A DNA stretch of 64,000 nt from Thysanoteuthis rhombus (taxonomy: Eukaryota; Mollusca; Cephalopoda; Oegopsida; Thysanoteuthidae): the NCBI GenBank assembly GCA_963457665.1, contig OY735224.1, positions 41,889,739-41,953,738 on the forward strand, given 5' to 3'. Below the pieces are notes generated by a model. It searched no databases. It was not told where the DNA came from and saw only the letters and a list, made by a program, of their open reading frames with translations. A program made the translations under genes and the position numbers. Shown piece by piece: positions 1-11,968 of this stretch. Every line of letters starts with the position of its first letter. Within the stretch, counting starts at the first letter, position 1.

Positions 1-221
1 CGAGGTTGAGATAATTGATCCGGAAGAACACTGGAAGATTCAAAAATTGAAAGAGTCGGCCCATATGCTAGGCAAGAAAAACTGCGTCAGTAATCGTAGC
101 ATTTAAATGGATACCATATGGGAACCTCTAATAATGAAAGACAGAAAACAATAACATCAAATACCAAAAACTGTCACCTGAGGTTTAAGGCTCCTAAAAA
201 TTAGCACAGGTTGTCCACATG

Positions 222-420
222 GACACATAGCGTAGTAGTTACAGAATCAGACAAAATTACTGCAAGTAATCTGATGGTTCAATCCCAGTGTGAAGACAAT
301 AATAATACTACTAATGCTAAGAGGTTAAAGAAAGGATTCGGTTCGTTACTTCCCCATGATACCTGATGAAGGCCGTAGAGTGCAACGGCCGAAACGTTGT
401 ATGAAAAACAACCAAGATGA
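222..420 (+). repeat. SINE-like element: tRNA-like promoter plus hammerhead-like core
   Basis: A box A-like stretch (TAGCGTAGTAGTTA, 228-241) and a box B-like stretch (GGTTCAATCCC, 275-285) sit about 45 bp apart, as in tRNA-derived SINE heads. About 75 bp downstream is a hammerhead-like core. The segment shares a GGRTTCGGTT motif (about 333) with the related copy at 23.2 kb. Element ends are uncertain. Confidence 0.5.
363..412 (+). ncRNA. Hammerhead-ribozyme-like motif
   Basis: The conserved core CTGATGA (363-369) is followed by a perfect stem II, GGCCGT (371-376) with ACGGCC (385-390), then GAAAC (391-395). A second hairpin follows, GTTGT (396-400) with ACAAC (408-412). Hammerhead motifs of this kind are known in Penelope-like elements and small non-autonomous retroelements. 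The expected cleavage-site U-H after stem III is not clearly intact, so activity is uncertain. Confidence 0.6.
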
Positions 421-528
421 GGATAGTCCGAATAATAATAGAAATAATAATAATACCTCCCTCATCTCAAAAATTCAGGGATAAACAATCATTATTATCG
501 TTATTATCATTTCTACTACTGTAGACTA

Positions 529-593
529 AGACGACTACTACTACTACAACTACTACTACTACTACTACTAATAATAATAATAATAATAATAAT
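529..593. repeat. Compound (ACT)n/(AAT)n microsatellite
   Basis: An (ACT)n run passes directly into an (AAT)n run. The leucine- and valine-rich reading frames across it are artefacts of the repeat. Confidence 0.9.
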
Positions 594-1420
594 GAACAAC
601 CACCAGCAATGCTGATGAGAGTGAAGCTAATAGAATGTGATTGAACAAAATAAAACATAATAACTAGCAAAGAAGAAGTCAAAGAAAGAAGAGGAAAAAA
701 TTGAGTAAAAGAAAAGGATGATGTATAAAAACCGATGTCAACTTTCATGAGTTGGATTGTTGGTTTTTGTAACGCAAACAGAAAGAGAGGGTTAAAGCAA
801 AGCTAATGTCTGTGTTTGCATATGCCAGAAGTATATTGATTTGTGTGTCCACACCAACTTCACAACTACTACCGTCTTCATACATCTGATTTTCTTTGTG
901 TAAAAATGATGTTTTTCTTGTATTACAAAAAGAAATAATTTTTTACCCAAATATGTTATTTAATTGTTTAGAAATTATTATAAAACAAAAAACATGGAGA
1001 ATTGTCGAAACTTGATATGAAAATGAATTTCATATACAAGTGCTTTTTTGTTCTGTTTTTTCTCTTATTAAAATTATATTTATCCTAAATCATACATTTG
1101 TAATTTATCCATACATAGAAAAACCTGCCATTTTTGTCGGGTACTATTCAGTAAATCACTACTACCATTATTACCTCTACAACTGAACTCAGAGAGAGTT
1201 AAGTAGTTGTCTGTTAATTTCTAGTACGTCCCCTTCCTTCCCTATGTCCATGAACGTATTTAAAAAATCCTGTGACCTACTGCCCTATATCCTCATAACC
1301 ACCCCCGGCAATCGTTTTCATTGTTCAATTACCTTGAGGTAGGACTGGGGAGTGGAGGTGGGGCTTAAGGAGTTGAGTCAAGGGCGCACTCTCTCTCTCA
1401 CCATCCACAACCACCTCGAA

Positions 1421-1532
1421 GATGAGTGTTCAGTCGAGGTCGAAGTTTAATTGGTGTCATTCGCCGTTTCAAGTTGTCTTTAAGAGGACGACTGTTTTTC
1501 TTTTCTTTTTTCTTCGGTTTGGCACGTGATAG
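1421..1532 (+). repeat. Unclassified interspersed repeat, copy 1
   Basis: About 110 bp align in the same orientation with 11863-11968. Both begin near a GAATG/GAGTG...CGGTCGAG-type stretch and end at GGCACGTGATA or GACACGTGATA. No terminal structure or coding capacity is recognised. Confidence 0.45.
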
Positions 1533-1980
1533 CCCACGGGTGGAAAGTCATCCTGACCCAATTTGGGATCGCCTCTCTTATTCAAATAGTCCGTTGGAGC
1601 ACCACAGATGATTTCATGATGAGTGTGTCTAGGGCGAGATAGTCTGACGGAGCCCTTCCCTCTCCCAGCTGGTTGTCAAACATAACTAGATAACCATGCC
1701 AGCCTAACTATTCACTCATAGCTGGAGTGGGAGAGAAGTGATGGAGTTATGTTTTCCAAGAACATTACTCTATGCGAAGAGAACACACTCTGGATAAGGT
1801 GCAGTTTGAATCCGATTCATCGATTCTATAATTCATTTTCCCTCACCCGTTTTGCCTCTCCGCACCTTCTATTCCAACAATGGTATTTTATTCTTTTCGT
1901 AACAGTGATTCGAAGAAGGTTTCAAAGACTGAACATTTGGAATTTCCACATCGTTTTTGTAGTGTAGGAATAACACATGT

Positions 1981-2345
1981 ATTAGAAACTGTCAACAAAA
2001 ACTGCCACCAAAACTGTCAACATTGGTATCTTCAGTTTTTAGTCGCTCTGGCTGTCTGTCTATGTATTCATCTTACATAATTGCTACGCCAATGGAGTTG
2101 AAGGGCTGAGAATGTGAACGTTTCTAAGGGAAAACCAGTTTTTTGTTTATTCCAAATTCAACTCCCAAAACAAGTTTTAGGGGGGTGATTTATAATGTAA
2201 GTTTATGGTAAATTGGCCCCTTAGTTTATGAGTGGTAGATTCAGTTCGAACGTCCTTTTACTGATCACTGTCGAACAAAAAGTGATAGAAGTAACTTATT
2301 CATTGGACAAATCTGTTTTAATTTATTTTAGTACTCATCTTATTG
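1981..2345 (+). mobile_element. MITE family 'AGAAACTGTCA', diverged copy
   Basis: The head TTAGAAACTGTCAAC and following body match copies at 46.6, 57.5 and 60.25 kb on this strand and 37.9 and 41.1 kb on the other. Shared features are a TTCAGTTTTTA stretch and a later TGATCA-rich part. The distal end is approximate. Confidence 0.5.
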
Positions 2346-3431
2346 TTGCTTCGACTGTAAGAGCCAACAGAGTGAAAACAGAAAATAAACAAGTTGCTTT
2401 TGACGAGATACAAAGTAGCAACCCACAGATGGTACGGATTATGAGGGGAGAAGCTGGTAGAATGACTGCAAATCTGTATTCCGTATAATCATCGCTGCTT
2501 CCATGGCCAAAATGGATGGGGCGACGTTCGTGGAAGATGGGCTTCCGGGATGTGGGACAAGTTTTCTAATTATTATTTGTAAATCTGTAAATAACAAAAT
2601 GGTATGAAGCAGCAGTAGTGAATCCTGTTATAGGAGTGTGAAGAAATAAACTAAAGTCTTATTATAAACGAATGGCGTCAATGATGTATAGAGAGATATC
2701 AAGTATCGTGAAAGAGTTTTAATCTAAATTTCTCCATGTAAATTTACATTTTGTATTCTTTATAAAAACTCACATCCTCACCAGATGGTGTAACCAACTA
2801 TAATTCCCCGAATGACATTCGCCTGTAGGTGGAAGCGTAATTCAGGAATCACACGATATATTCTTCTGTCTACTACTGAAACTCTCACTAATGTTTTCAC
2901 AAGTTACATGTGGGAAATTTTAGAAAGAAATTGAGGTCTGCGTTCGCGCTCGTCCCAATAATGATTTGATTTCCATCGTTTTATCTAATATTAAAGGTTT
3001 GCTTTCGTTTATAACCTTTACTTCGCGGAAATGGCTTTGCAGCCTGAGATTCCATCTATTTTGTATGTAACCTCTCTTATTGACAGAAACAGTGTATTGT
3101 TGCCAGAGGTATTGAGTTGAGGCACCCTAGCCCCACAAATTAAAAAGCAAACAAGCATAATGAAGCTAACTTGCAACTATACCAGCATCATTTATTGGTA
3201 TCCCCCCCAAAAGGAAAAATAAACTGTATAAGCAATGATCAGATGGATAATTGTGCCTTTTGCTATTTGAATATCAACCAAGATATGAAGGATTTTTCTC
3301 TTCAGATTTTCACGATTAAAACCAAATTTAATTATATCTATCTGAGCATTTATTTTTGACTGATCACATTACTCGTTCGTAGAGAATAAGAAAAAATCGT
3401 TAGTATACACTGATTTACTCGGACAGGAGTC

Positions 3432-3545
3432 AACATGTTGGTTGTTATTCACGGCGTTTTGGCCATTGTACCTTCCAGCCTCCGTTGGGTGTCAGTCGTT
3501 ATTGATACCCTTCTGAGAATTTCCAACTGAACTCTTCATAAAATC
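3432..3545 (-). repeat. SINE-like element with decayed hammerhead-like core
   Basis: Read on the minus strand, an AAATTCTCAGAAGG-like part is followed by AGGCTGG...GGCC and AAAACGCCGTG. This is the same order as at 23.2 kb. The CTGATGA and GAAAC core bases are mutated, so this is a dead copy. Confidence 0.45.
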
Positions 3546-4231
3546 TACAGGAATATATTGTCCTCATTCTGCTGTCCAGAAGATTAATGACTTGAAGTGG
3601 GTCGGAGCGTACAACAACCAAAACATTAAGACTATAACGACCAAGAAGAAGGACATTAGTCAAGGTCAATCAGAGTATAATAATGATGATTGTGACCAAT
3701 AATAATCTACCACCTGGGCCTCCGAGGCTAAGTTTTAGTAAGCCCCTCTGATCTTGCTCCTCGACTCCGTTGAATAAATAGTTACGTTGTCGGGTTACAT
3801 AACTTGAATCATTGTGCTATAACTAATCTCCTACAGGTGTCTGAGAGTTGATCAAACAATCTGTGAAAAATACCCAAACATGGGTGTACCAAGACAAATT
3901 TGTCATGCCCAATCAATTGACCAGAAGAGTGAAACAGAAAGTTTTGAAAAAAGATTTCCAAATTTTTTTTCCATATTTAAATCAAATAAAAAAGCTTTTA
4001 GGAAAAGGCATGTAAAAGAGACTCCTTCTCAAAAACGTTTTAAATGCTTTCCTCTAAAACATTTGAAAATGTTTTTTTCTCTCAAAACATTTGATGCTCA
4101 TAATGTAACAAAATGCAAAACTTTCCGTTCAATATATACACATATATTTATATATACTAGCCGAATAAGCCGTCTGATTCCTTTGGCGTTTTGAGTCTAC
4201 TCAGCCTAATTGATATTACGCTGTTTCTTCT

Positions 4232-5806
4232 TCATCTCAAACATTCAGATAAAAGAAAAATATTCTTACTTTTTTCCTGTTTTGATTTGTTCTTTACAGT
4301 CGTTGTATTCTTCAGTTTTTCCAGAATTTCTTCAACTTTGGAAAGTTGGTGTCGCATCAGTTTGGTATCTTCATCGTTTATCTTACAATGGAAACTCGGG
4401 GCACCATTTTGGTAATGTTCTGATTTTTTCAACTTACTATCGACCGCTCGTAGAAGATGATCCCTGGGTGGTATATCCGACCGACGTCCCAATATTTGTT
4501 TATAAACAAGGTATGTTGCATTGATGCTTTCATTGAGAGATCTCGCCGTCATTTTCACCTCTCGAAGGATCTGAGGGATCCAAATTGTGCTTCCAGAGAG
4601 TGCCTCCACTAACATAACCACGTGCTTCGTGTTGTTGCGTGAGGCCTCTAGAATGTCGGATGTGTACACAAGATTATCATTTAACTCCTCCGCACGATTT
4701 TCAATCAGATCAAGTTTATCAGAGAGTTTCTCGAATTCTGTCTTTAGATCTATTGATTCAGTTTTTTCGCTGGTAGTTTTTCGGCATTGTGGGTCGTCTG
4801 ACGCTCGGGACGGCTGGTCTGCCCGTAGCCCGGGCACAGCTTTGTTGCCCAGAGCTTGTTCTCTAAGAAATGAGACATCAATTAATATCTCATCCTGCCT
4901 CTCGGACAGATATTCCACCATACTTTTTAGATAAGTAACCCCATCTTGCATTAAATTCTGTTCTGTAATATAGTTCAATAATGTGTTGTTGATTTCAGCC
5001 ACACCATCACGGACTGTATCCAAATTTTCATGTATATTCCCTGTTACACTATAGAGTTCATCAAAGCGTTTTCCAACAGTTTCATTCAAGTTCGTGAACC
5101 CTTCTTCGATGTGTGTGTGTATGTCTTTTATGTGTATTGAATCATTACCAAACCCATCGGCAATCTCTTCTGGAGGACTGAAAGAAGGCGGAAGAATTGG
5201 TTTACCAGACGTCTTGTATTCAACATCGATTTCTCTCTTGTCTGAATGTCGTGATTGATTCAAATTCTTTTGCGAATCAACGATGCTGTCGGTTGGTACA
5301 GTCCTCAGACCAGCACGAGCTAATTCGCGGAAGACACCCAGATTTTTATTCCGATAATCCAAAAATTCTTTATTGAGAGCTAAAATACTGTTGCGCACGC
5401 TTCGCGACTCCATGTCTACGTGAGACACCTCAGCGTGTAGATTGTTCATGACGATATTGACAGCCTGTAAGTTTTTAGTGACGTGCCTGAATTGTCGCGA
5501 TAAATAGACTTGCAAGTTGTTGATACCTCTCTCAAGAGTAGACATTCGCGTGCTCAATGTGTTGAACTTAACATCAACTATTTGAAGCATAGAGCGAATT
5601 ATACTGTCTTCAAATTCAATTCCCACCGATTCAGCGCTTAGATCTTGATCCGGTGAACCTCCATACACTGGTCGATATTCAGAAGATAAAGGCTGACCCG
5701 CATATTCATGTACTGTATCGATAGGATCTGAGAAGAGCATTTGCTTAGCCGTTACCCAAATCGGCAGTAGGAGGGTGGCAAGAAGTATTCCACTAATGAC
5801 AGACAT
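4232..5806 (-). CDS. Secreted coiled-coil glycoprotein, family unknown
   Basis: A 524-residue open frame with no interruption, the longest in the window. I chose the ATG at 5806 because it has A at -3 and opens directly on a signal peptide (MSVISGILLATLLLPIWVTA). Upstream codons in the same frame lack ATG. The mature protein has heptad-like helical stretches near residues 55-145, 222-310, 350-385 and 483-508. A Ser/Pro-richer linker lies near 175-220. There are about nine N-glycosylation sequons (e.g. NETV, NNTL, NESI, NATY, NTTT) and only three cysteines. This suggests an extracellular or lumenal oligomeric protein. I do not recognise the family and infer no function. A strong splice donor (GTAAGA, from 4269) lies ten codons before the stop, so the last residues may be replaced by a further exon, perhaps outside the window. 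Confidence 0.75.
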   Translation of the reverse strand: MSVISGILLATLLLPIWVTAKQMLFSDPIDTVHEYAGQPLSSEYRPVYGGSPDQDLSAESVGIEFEDSIIRSMLQIVDVKFNTLSTRMSTLERGINNLQVYLSRQFRHVTKNLQAVNIVMNNLHAEVSHVDMESRSVRNSILALNKEFLDYRNKNLGVFRELARAGLRTVPTDSIVDSQKNLNQSRHSDKREIDVEYKTSGKPILPPSFSPPEEIADGFGNDSIHIKDIHTHIEEGFTNLNETVGKRFDELYSVTGNIHENLDTVRDGVAEINNTLLNYITEQNLMQDGVTYLKSMVEYLSERQDEILIDVSFLREQALGNKAVPGLRADQPSRASDDPQCRKTTSEKTESIDLKTEFEKLSDKLDLIENRAEELNDNLVYTSDILEASRNNTKHVVMLVEALSGSTIWIPQILREVKMTARSLNESINATYLVYKQILGRRSDIPPRDHLLRAVDSKLKKSEHYQNGAPSFHCKINDEDTKLMRHQLSKVEEILEKLKNTTTVKNKSKQEKSKNIFLLSECLR

Positions 5807-6558
5807 TTTTAAAAAAATCTTCTTTTGTCTTGATTTATAGAGCAATATATTCTCCTGTATTTTTCTTTTGTTAGTATCAGTTTTAGTGCAATTATTTTCC
5901 TAGTTTATTTTCTTCCTCTTTTATTTCTTTATATTTCAATTCAAGTGGATTTTCACAGCTAATTATTTGAGTTAATTCTGGAATGAATTCAAGTGACTTC
6001 TTTTAAAAGTTTAGCCGATGCAGAGATATGAAGAATGAGAATTGTCGTCATTCATGAAGTTTTTAAAAAATCATTGATATTTTGAAATTACATACATCTT
6101 GAATTTATTGTAGCACGTATCACCCTCTGTTATTTCATTAATTATGTTACGTCATCCTTTATTGTTTTAAATACACCTTGATTTTAGATCTTACATATTG
6201 GTCGATGGTATTCCTTCTAGACTCGTCAGATACCTGGAGTCAAACGCAGAGAACAGACTGCGTGTATTCAATGAATATCCAAAGGCAAGTTTTCAATATT
6301 GATCCAGTGGTTATCTGAAAATAGAGAGAAAAATAAAAGTATCGCAAAATGATTACTGACGTTTGAATTTACATGTTATAGATAAGTATGTTAAAAACAG
6401 AATAGCAAATACATCTATCCGTTTTTAAACCCCAACTTTTTACTCAAGACTAACAAAACTTACAAAATTAGCTGAAAAACCTATCCCACGGATCCCACGG
6501 ATGGGTATATATATTCAGTGATTGTTGATTGCATAAATTGTACTACTCATAAAAGCAA

Positions 6559-6559
<1 letters not shown>

Positions 6560-6655
<96 letters not shown>
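6560..6655. repeat. (AT)n microsatellite
   Basis: About 95 bp of AT dinucleotides with one GT interruption near 6606. The Tyr/Ile reading frames are artefacts. Confidence 0.95.
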
Positions 6656-6656
<1 letters not shown>

Positions 6657-6954
6657 TCACATCCATAAATACATATATACACAAGTATATAAGAACATAT
6701 ATACATATACACACGCATGAACAGTTGCATTTTCTCCACTGATATCATTTTGTGCCCGGATAGAATTTTATCAGCATAACATTACAAGTAGTAAGGTTGG
6801 TGCAACACAATCTTCCAACCAATAATTCATTCAATTAGCTTTATGCAAGTTGATATAAGCTTCTCAAATCTTTGAAAATACATATTCAAGCATTTAAACA
6901 AAAATACGCATTTTCACAAATATACAGTCACAAACACTTAACATTTGGATTTGC

Positions 6955-6958
<4 letters not shown>

Positions 6959-7027
<69 letters not shown>
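6959..7027. repeat. (AT)n microsatellite
   Basis: About 68 bp of uninterrupted AT dinucleotides. Confidence 0.95.
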
Positions 7028-7029
<2 letters not shown>

Positions 7030-8320
7030 TTTATTTAAATATAGTAAGAATGACTAGTGTTTGACGTAAATGCCTTCTTACACTTAAGGGTCTCTTAATG
7101 TGTCAGTAAATAGTCTTACGTGTCATTTGTAAGGTGACCAATGATTCATTATCCTTGTCAAACTGCATCCGTTCCCCACGATTCTGAAAACTACCGAGTG
7201 CTCTTGAGTCTTACACCTAAACGTCCGTTCTATTTCCTGTCTCTGACCAAGAAGCACATCCTTAGCACTTACAATCATCATACCTCAAATCTTTCAAAGA
7301 TTACACATTGAAAAGTTGGAGAAAAACAATCTTCATTTCAGTATAATTTTGACATTGAGACAGTCAATAACTCTATGTGTCCGATAGATTTCACAAACCT
7401 AATTCTAACATCTTTATACAGCTTCAAAGTTGACAGAATTCGGACCAAACTTTCAAGAAAACAAAAAATGAAATCAGAAATCAGAAATATTTCGTCCAAC
7501 TTCTGTTAAAATTAAAGCTGTATAATGGTACTAAAAGGAACTTTCCAGAATGTGTCGGACAATTATTCCACCCACTGTATATGGAGAGCTAACAACTCTT
7601 TTTGCTGATTTTTTTTAGCTTTTCTATATCGCAGAGTTCCAATTTAATATGAATATGGGTTCAGATAAAAAACTGATTCCCACAGAAAAGTGTTATCAGA
7701 ACAAAAAGAGTCTCTGGTGTTATCATAGAAATCTGAAAGTATTCTATTTTGACATAATAAGCCCAGGCATGAAACCAGGGTTCGGTTCCGCATTGCAACA
7801 GTATAGTAAATTGAATCCTTGCAAAAGCATAATGTAACAGGTGAAAATAACCCAGATTTAATTTAGAGCATTCTAAAGATGTCGCGCAAAAGCAATTCCT
7901 ACCATGTGCCGTTTTAGCTGGGCTCCAATAACATACATACATAGGCGCACAGTAAAAAAGACTATCAATGCTATAAAAAACGGTTGATGTATACATAAGC
8001 TCACGGTCGAAAGGTGAATTGATTTTACATGACAACTATTTGATGTCCAGGATAATATTTTTCCTAATCTATCTACTTGATTCAAAAGTTAACATCCATT
8101 GCAGCAACTGGATACTCTACAGTGAGAACTTTAGATAAAAATTCTGTAATTGAATATGTAACAGAATCATAATTATGGAAAATATTGATCTATTTTTGGA
8201 TAGGCAAGTATATTCCTACTTCTGCATGTAAAAACATAGGCACCCACGTAAATATATGTGCCTATGCATACACTTTTCTGAATGGGTATATATATTCAAT
8301 AAAAGTTTGTATGAGCTTTT

Positions 8321-8321
<1 letters not shown>

Positions 8322-8352
<31 letters not shown>
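8322..8352. repeat. (CA)n microsatellite
   Basis: Fifteen CA units followed by a short TA run. Confidence 0.95.
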
Positions 8353-8358
<6 letters not shown>

Positions 8359-9514
8359 GTGTATATGAATCTATCTACCCATTCAATATTTATGTTTGTG
8401 TATTTTACACGTTAAAATATTGAAACGGTCAAGTATTATAACTAGCGGTGCCTATGACGGAATTATGGCAGGCTAATTCAAAAACCATATATTTTGGGCC
8501 CTTCTGGCCATTTAACTTCGAAAAGAGCATTTCTTCATTGAATGAAAATGATATTTTATCAAGTCATAACTAAGCCGACTCTAAAAATGAAATGAATTAG
8601 ACAAAACCCCATTTCAATAAACGAAACTTTCATTTCACGATACTTACATACGTAGTCATCCTACCTTTTCCCTTTGATTTGGATTGTAAAAGACAAAGAG
8701 TAAATAAACAAATACACGTGGTGTATTAATATAGTTTGTTTAGATCTGAATTAAGCTTAATGTGATGTTCGGAAAGTAAGAAGTCCGTTAAAATTATCTC
8801 CCTTGAAAGAGATGCTTATTTCTCGACCAAGTCTTTGAGAATTCTCTTGGGGAGAAGAAATGGTACAACGTAAAAAAAAATGCAATGCTAGACCGGAAGC
8901 AGGCGGTTGTAACATGGCTGTGATAGTCGTTTGACCGATCAAATTACAAGTCACATACCACGAGGGAGAGAACTGGGTTGCTTAACCTTACCTTGACCTC
9001 ATGATGGAAATTTATAAACAAATTTAGGATGTATCGAAATACATTCATACACACGCACACACACACGCGTATGCATATATTTATATTTATACATAGATAT
9101 GATGAAATTTGTTTATTGCATTTGTTTGTGCATGCTTGTGCGTGTGTGTCGTGAGTGGCTAAAGAAAGAAAGTATAAACAAGGAATAGAAGTTTTTAAAT
9201 ACTCTGGAGAAAGGAAAGAAAAGATAAGGGTGGAATGGAGGAGGGAAAGGGGCTGAAATTCTTGGAGATAAAAGAAAATAGAAAAGAAAAAAGAAAGATA
9301 ATTTTGCTGAGGGATTTCCAACTTTCAATTTCCTTATGATAGCGTGATTTGAACTGTACTAAAAAAATTTTTCGCCAATAGAAAACTTCACTTGTGTACA
9401 CAACAATTTATAAATTCATGGAAATGGATTCTTTCTGTGTTTACATCTCTCATCATTATAGAGATTATCGCATAAAAGCACTCTGAGGGCTGCATCTGAT
9501 AACTACTGGAATCT

Positions 9515-9775
9515 CAAAAAGAAGAAGAAGAAGGAGGAGGAGGAGGGGGAACAGGGGAATAGGAAAGGAGAAGAATGAAAGGGGAGAAGAAGGATGGGGA
9601 TGGAAGGGAAATAAAAGGAAGAACAGGGTAAAAAAGAGAAAAGAACGAGGGAAAAGAGAGAGGAAAAGGTAAAGAAGAAGGAGGGTGGGGGTAAAAAAAG
9701 GAATAATTTAGAGGGGTGCAGGGAGAGGAGAGGAGAGAATCTGGGAAAGAAGAAGAAAAAAACTAGAGGAATGAG
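9515..9775 (+). repeat. Long purine-rich tract (GA/GGA-rich)
   Basis: About 260 bp that are almost entirely A and G on the plus strand, beginning with (AAG)n and (GGA)n and continuing as irregular purine sequence. Only scattered pyrimidines interrupt it. Confidence 0.85.
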
Positions 9776-9985
9776 TTCATAAAGGAAAGGCCAGTTGTAG
9801 ATGTCAGTTCAAATGAATCACAAATGTACTAGAACTAATTATCTAAAATTATCTAGGAAAATAGATCTAAAGGAATACCTACATATGATTGGGGCATTGT
9901 AGGCTCAGTTTTCAGATGAATCCTAATGGTGTACTCATGCGAATTCTCAAAGCTGTAGCCCCTAAGAACTTTCAAGGAACGCCCA

Positions 9986-10029
<44 letters not shown>
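9986..10029. repeat. (CA)n microsatellite
   Basis: About 22 CA units. Confidence 0.95.
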
Positions 10030-10031
<2 letters not shown>

Positions 10032-11195
10032 CACATACCCACGCAATCTATTGATTGGCTGGTTTGTCGAGGCTACGATGATTCGATAATAAGATTTCAG
10101 AATGATAAAAGAAAACCATTTTTGATGTCATTGAGATCTTTGACCTTCGTAGGAGAAGATGCATCAAGTATATAAACGCCTTTCAACTTTTACTGGCGTT
10201 TCATGAGAGAACAACCAAATCATTTCCAACGCAAAAATGTCAAAATTCTTCTGGGAGGTCAAATGATAAGAAGATGTGTCAGTCCAAGACTCTGGAAGCA
10301 CCGACTCACCTTAGTCAACGATCCTATACACCCACAAATGCACACGAGCCCACATGCACACTCACAACCCCAACACACTCGTCATTTGGTTATGTATATG
10401 AAAAATGAAAAGTAAGGGCCCAGTTTTGCATCATAGTTATATCATAAATAGAACCTCCTCTAAAAGGTAAAAAAATTCTTTTTCGCTCGAAACTTTTTAG
10501 TCTAATATCAATTTAAGATTTTTCACATTCACTTTTAAGACCTTAAATGATGGGTCCCCCTTCAATTAACACCCCTTAAAGAATTATAAATGTAAACATC
10601 TAAAAAGATGATATATGGGCTGAAAGAAGTTCCTCTTTCTTACATTGTAAACATAACCTCCTGTAAAACCCTTTGAATATATTTTTCTCAAGACATTTTG
10701 TTTCAAAACCTCCCCCTTGGTCCATTGAATAGGCATGCCAAATTTTATACGCCAGCACCAATGTTTGGGTACTTTTATAGCGTGACAGACAAATACGCAA
10801 TCATACACGCACTTACAATGAATGCCTGCTTAATAGGACCGATTTTGCTGTTACAATCTAATGTATCTAATATTCTGTATTTTACTGCAATTCCTTTTAA
10901 AAGGATTGAAAGCTTATAAGGACCAACGTTTCTTGTCCCGTCGTCTTCTGCTCAAGTGAAATCAACTGAATATCCAAAATAAGTAACACAAACGCTAGTG
11001 CACCCCCACACGCACCCATACACACACGTATTGATTGACTGTTTGTTCGTGTAAATTTATTAGTCATGACATTTTACTCCTCTAAGAGATACAGATTCGA
11101 AATAATTTTATGGAAGATTTATTGATGGTTCTTGAAGGCTTTGATCTCATTATTTTAGAGGGACGAGGCACAGATTGCACACCAACCCAGGTTGA

Positions 11196-11197
<2 letters not shown>

Positions 11198-11249
<52 letters not shown>

Positions 11250-11308
11250 CGAGAGAGAGAGAGAGAGAGAGAGAGGGGGAGAGAGAGAGCGAGAGGGGAG
11301 AGAGAGAT
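11198..11308. repeat. (TA)n-(GA)n compound microsatellite
   Basis: A 50-bp TA run passes directly into a 58-bp GA-rich run. The same TA-to-GA junction recurs at 12586 and 59122. Confidence 0.95.
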
Positions 11309-11862
11309 AACGATCTGTAAAATGTTGCTTGTTTTTCCCAGGCTTCCAACATGTTTTCTTTCTGAGTCAATTTTTGTATTCATGAATTTGAATTTCCTTT
11401 TCTCTCTGTGCCCGTTTGGCGATAGGAATCTAACCTCAACCTGATGATAAAATGTACTTTTCAAACTCTAATCCCAACTTAAACGCAGCCGTAAAACATG
11501 GGCACATTTTAAAGCAAATAGTCTGCTTTCAATAGTTGAAAACAAAGGACGAAGAAAATCACTAACAGAAAAGGCATACTCAGTGCAAACAGCTTAAAAA
11601 ACTCAACACGGAAGTTTTAACGAAATATTTGACAGAGTGAAGACTTCAGCTTTAGCTTTGAACAGAATATCAAATCGAGTAAAGGCTTTAGCTTTAGCTT
11701 TAAACTGAACTTTTTAATGATCAAAATCAATAACGTTCGAAAAAACAATCGCTGAGGAATATGAATTACAAAAAATGAATAATACGTAGAGCTCTAGCGG
11801 ACGTAGCAGATTATGAATGAGTTGTGTCTGGGATGGACAGACAAGTGGCTGAGTCACTTTTT

Positions 11863-11968
11863 TGAGGCGAATGCTCGGTCGAGTTCAAAGTTGAATTCGT
11901 AATATCCTTGATAATTTTAAGTTGACCATAACAGGGCAACTGTTGTTCCGGTTGACACGTGATAACAC
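11863..11968 (+). repeat. Unclassified interspersed repeat, copy 2
   Basis: Aligns over about 105 bp with 1421-1532, ending at GACACGTGATA. Class unknown. Confidence 0.45.

Larger units (their letters stand above)
1..4231. other. Intergenic, repeat-rich, no supported gene
   Basis: No convincing coding region is seen on either strand. The block holds SINE-like pieces with hammerhead-like cores (222-420 and 3432-3545), a triplet microsatellite, an unclassified repeat shared with 11.9 kb and a MITE copy near 2 kb. It lies downstream of the minus-strand coiled-coil gene, so small 3' exons of that gene could hide here unseen. Confidence 0.6.

Noticed and set aside
467-748. Minus-strand ORF rich in Leu and Val
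   Set aside because: It spans the (ACT)/(AAT) microsatellite; the run of identical residues is a repeat artefact.
4587-4934. 115-codon plus-strand ORF
   Set aside because: Shadow of the longer minus-strand coiled-coil gene.
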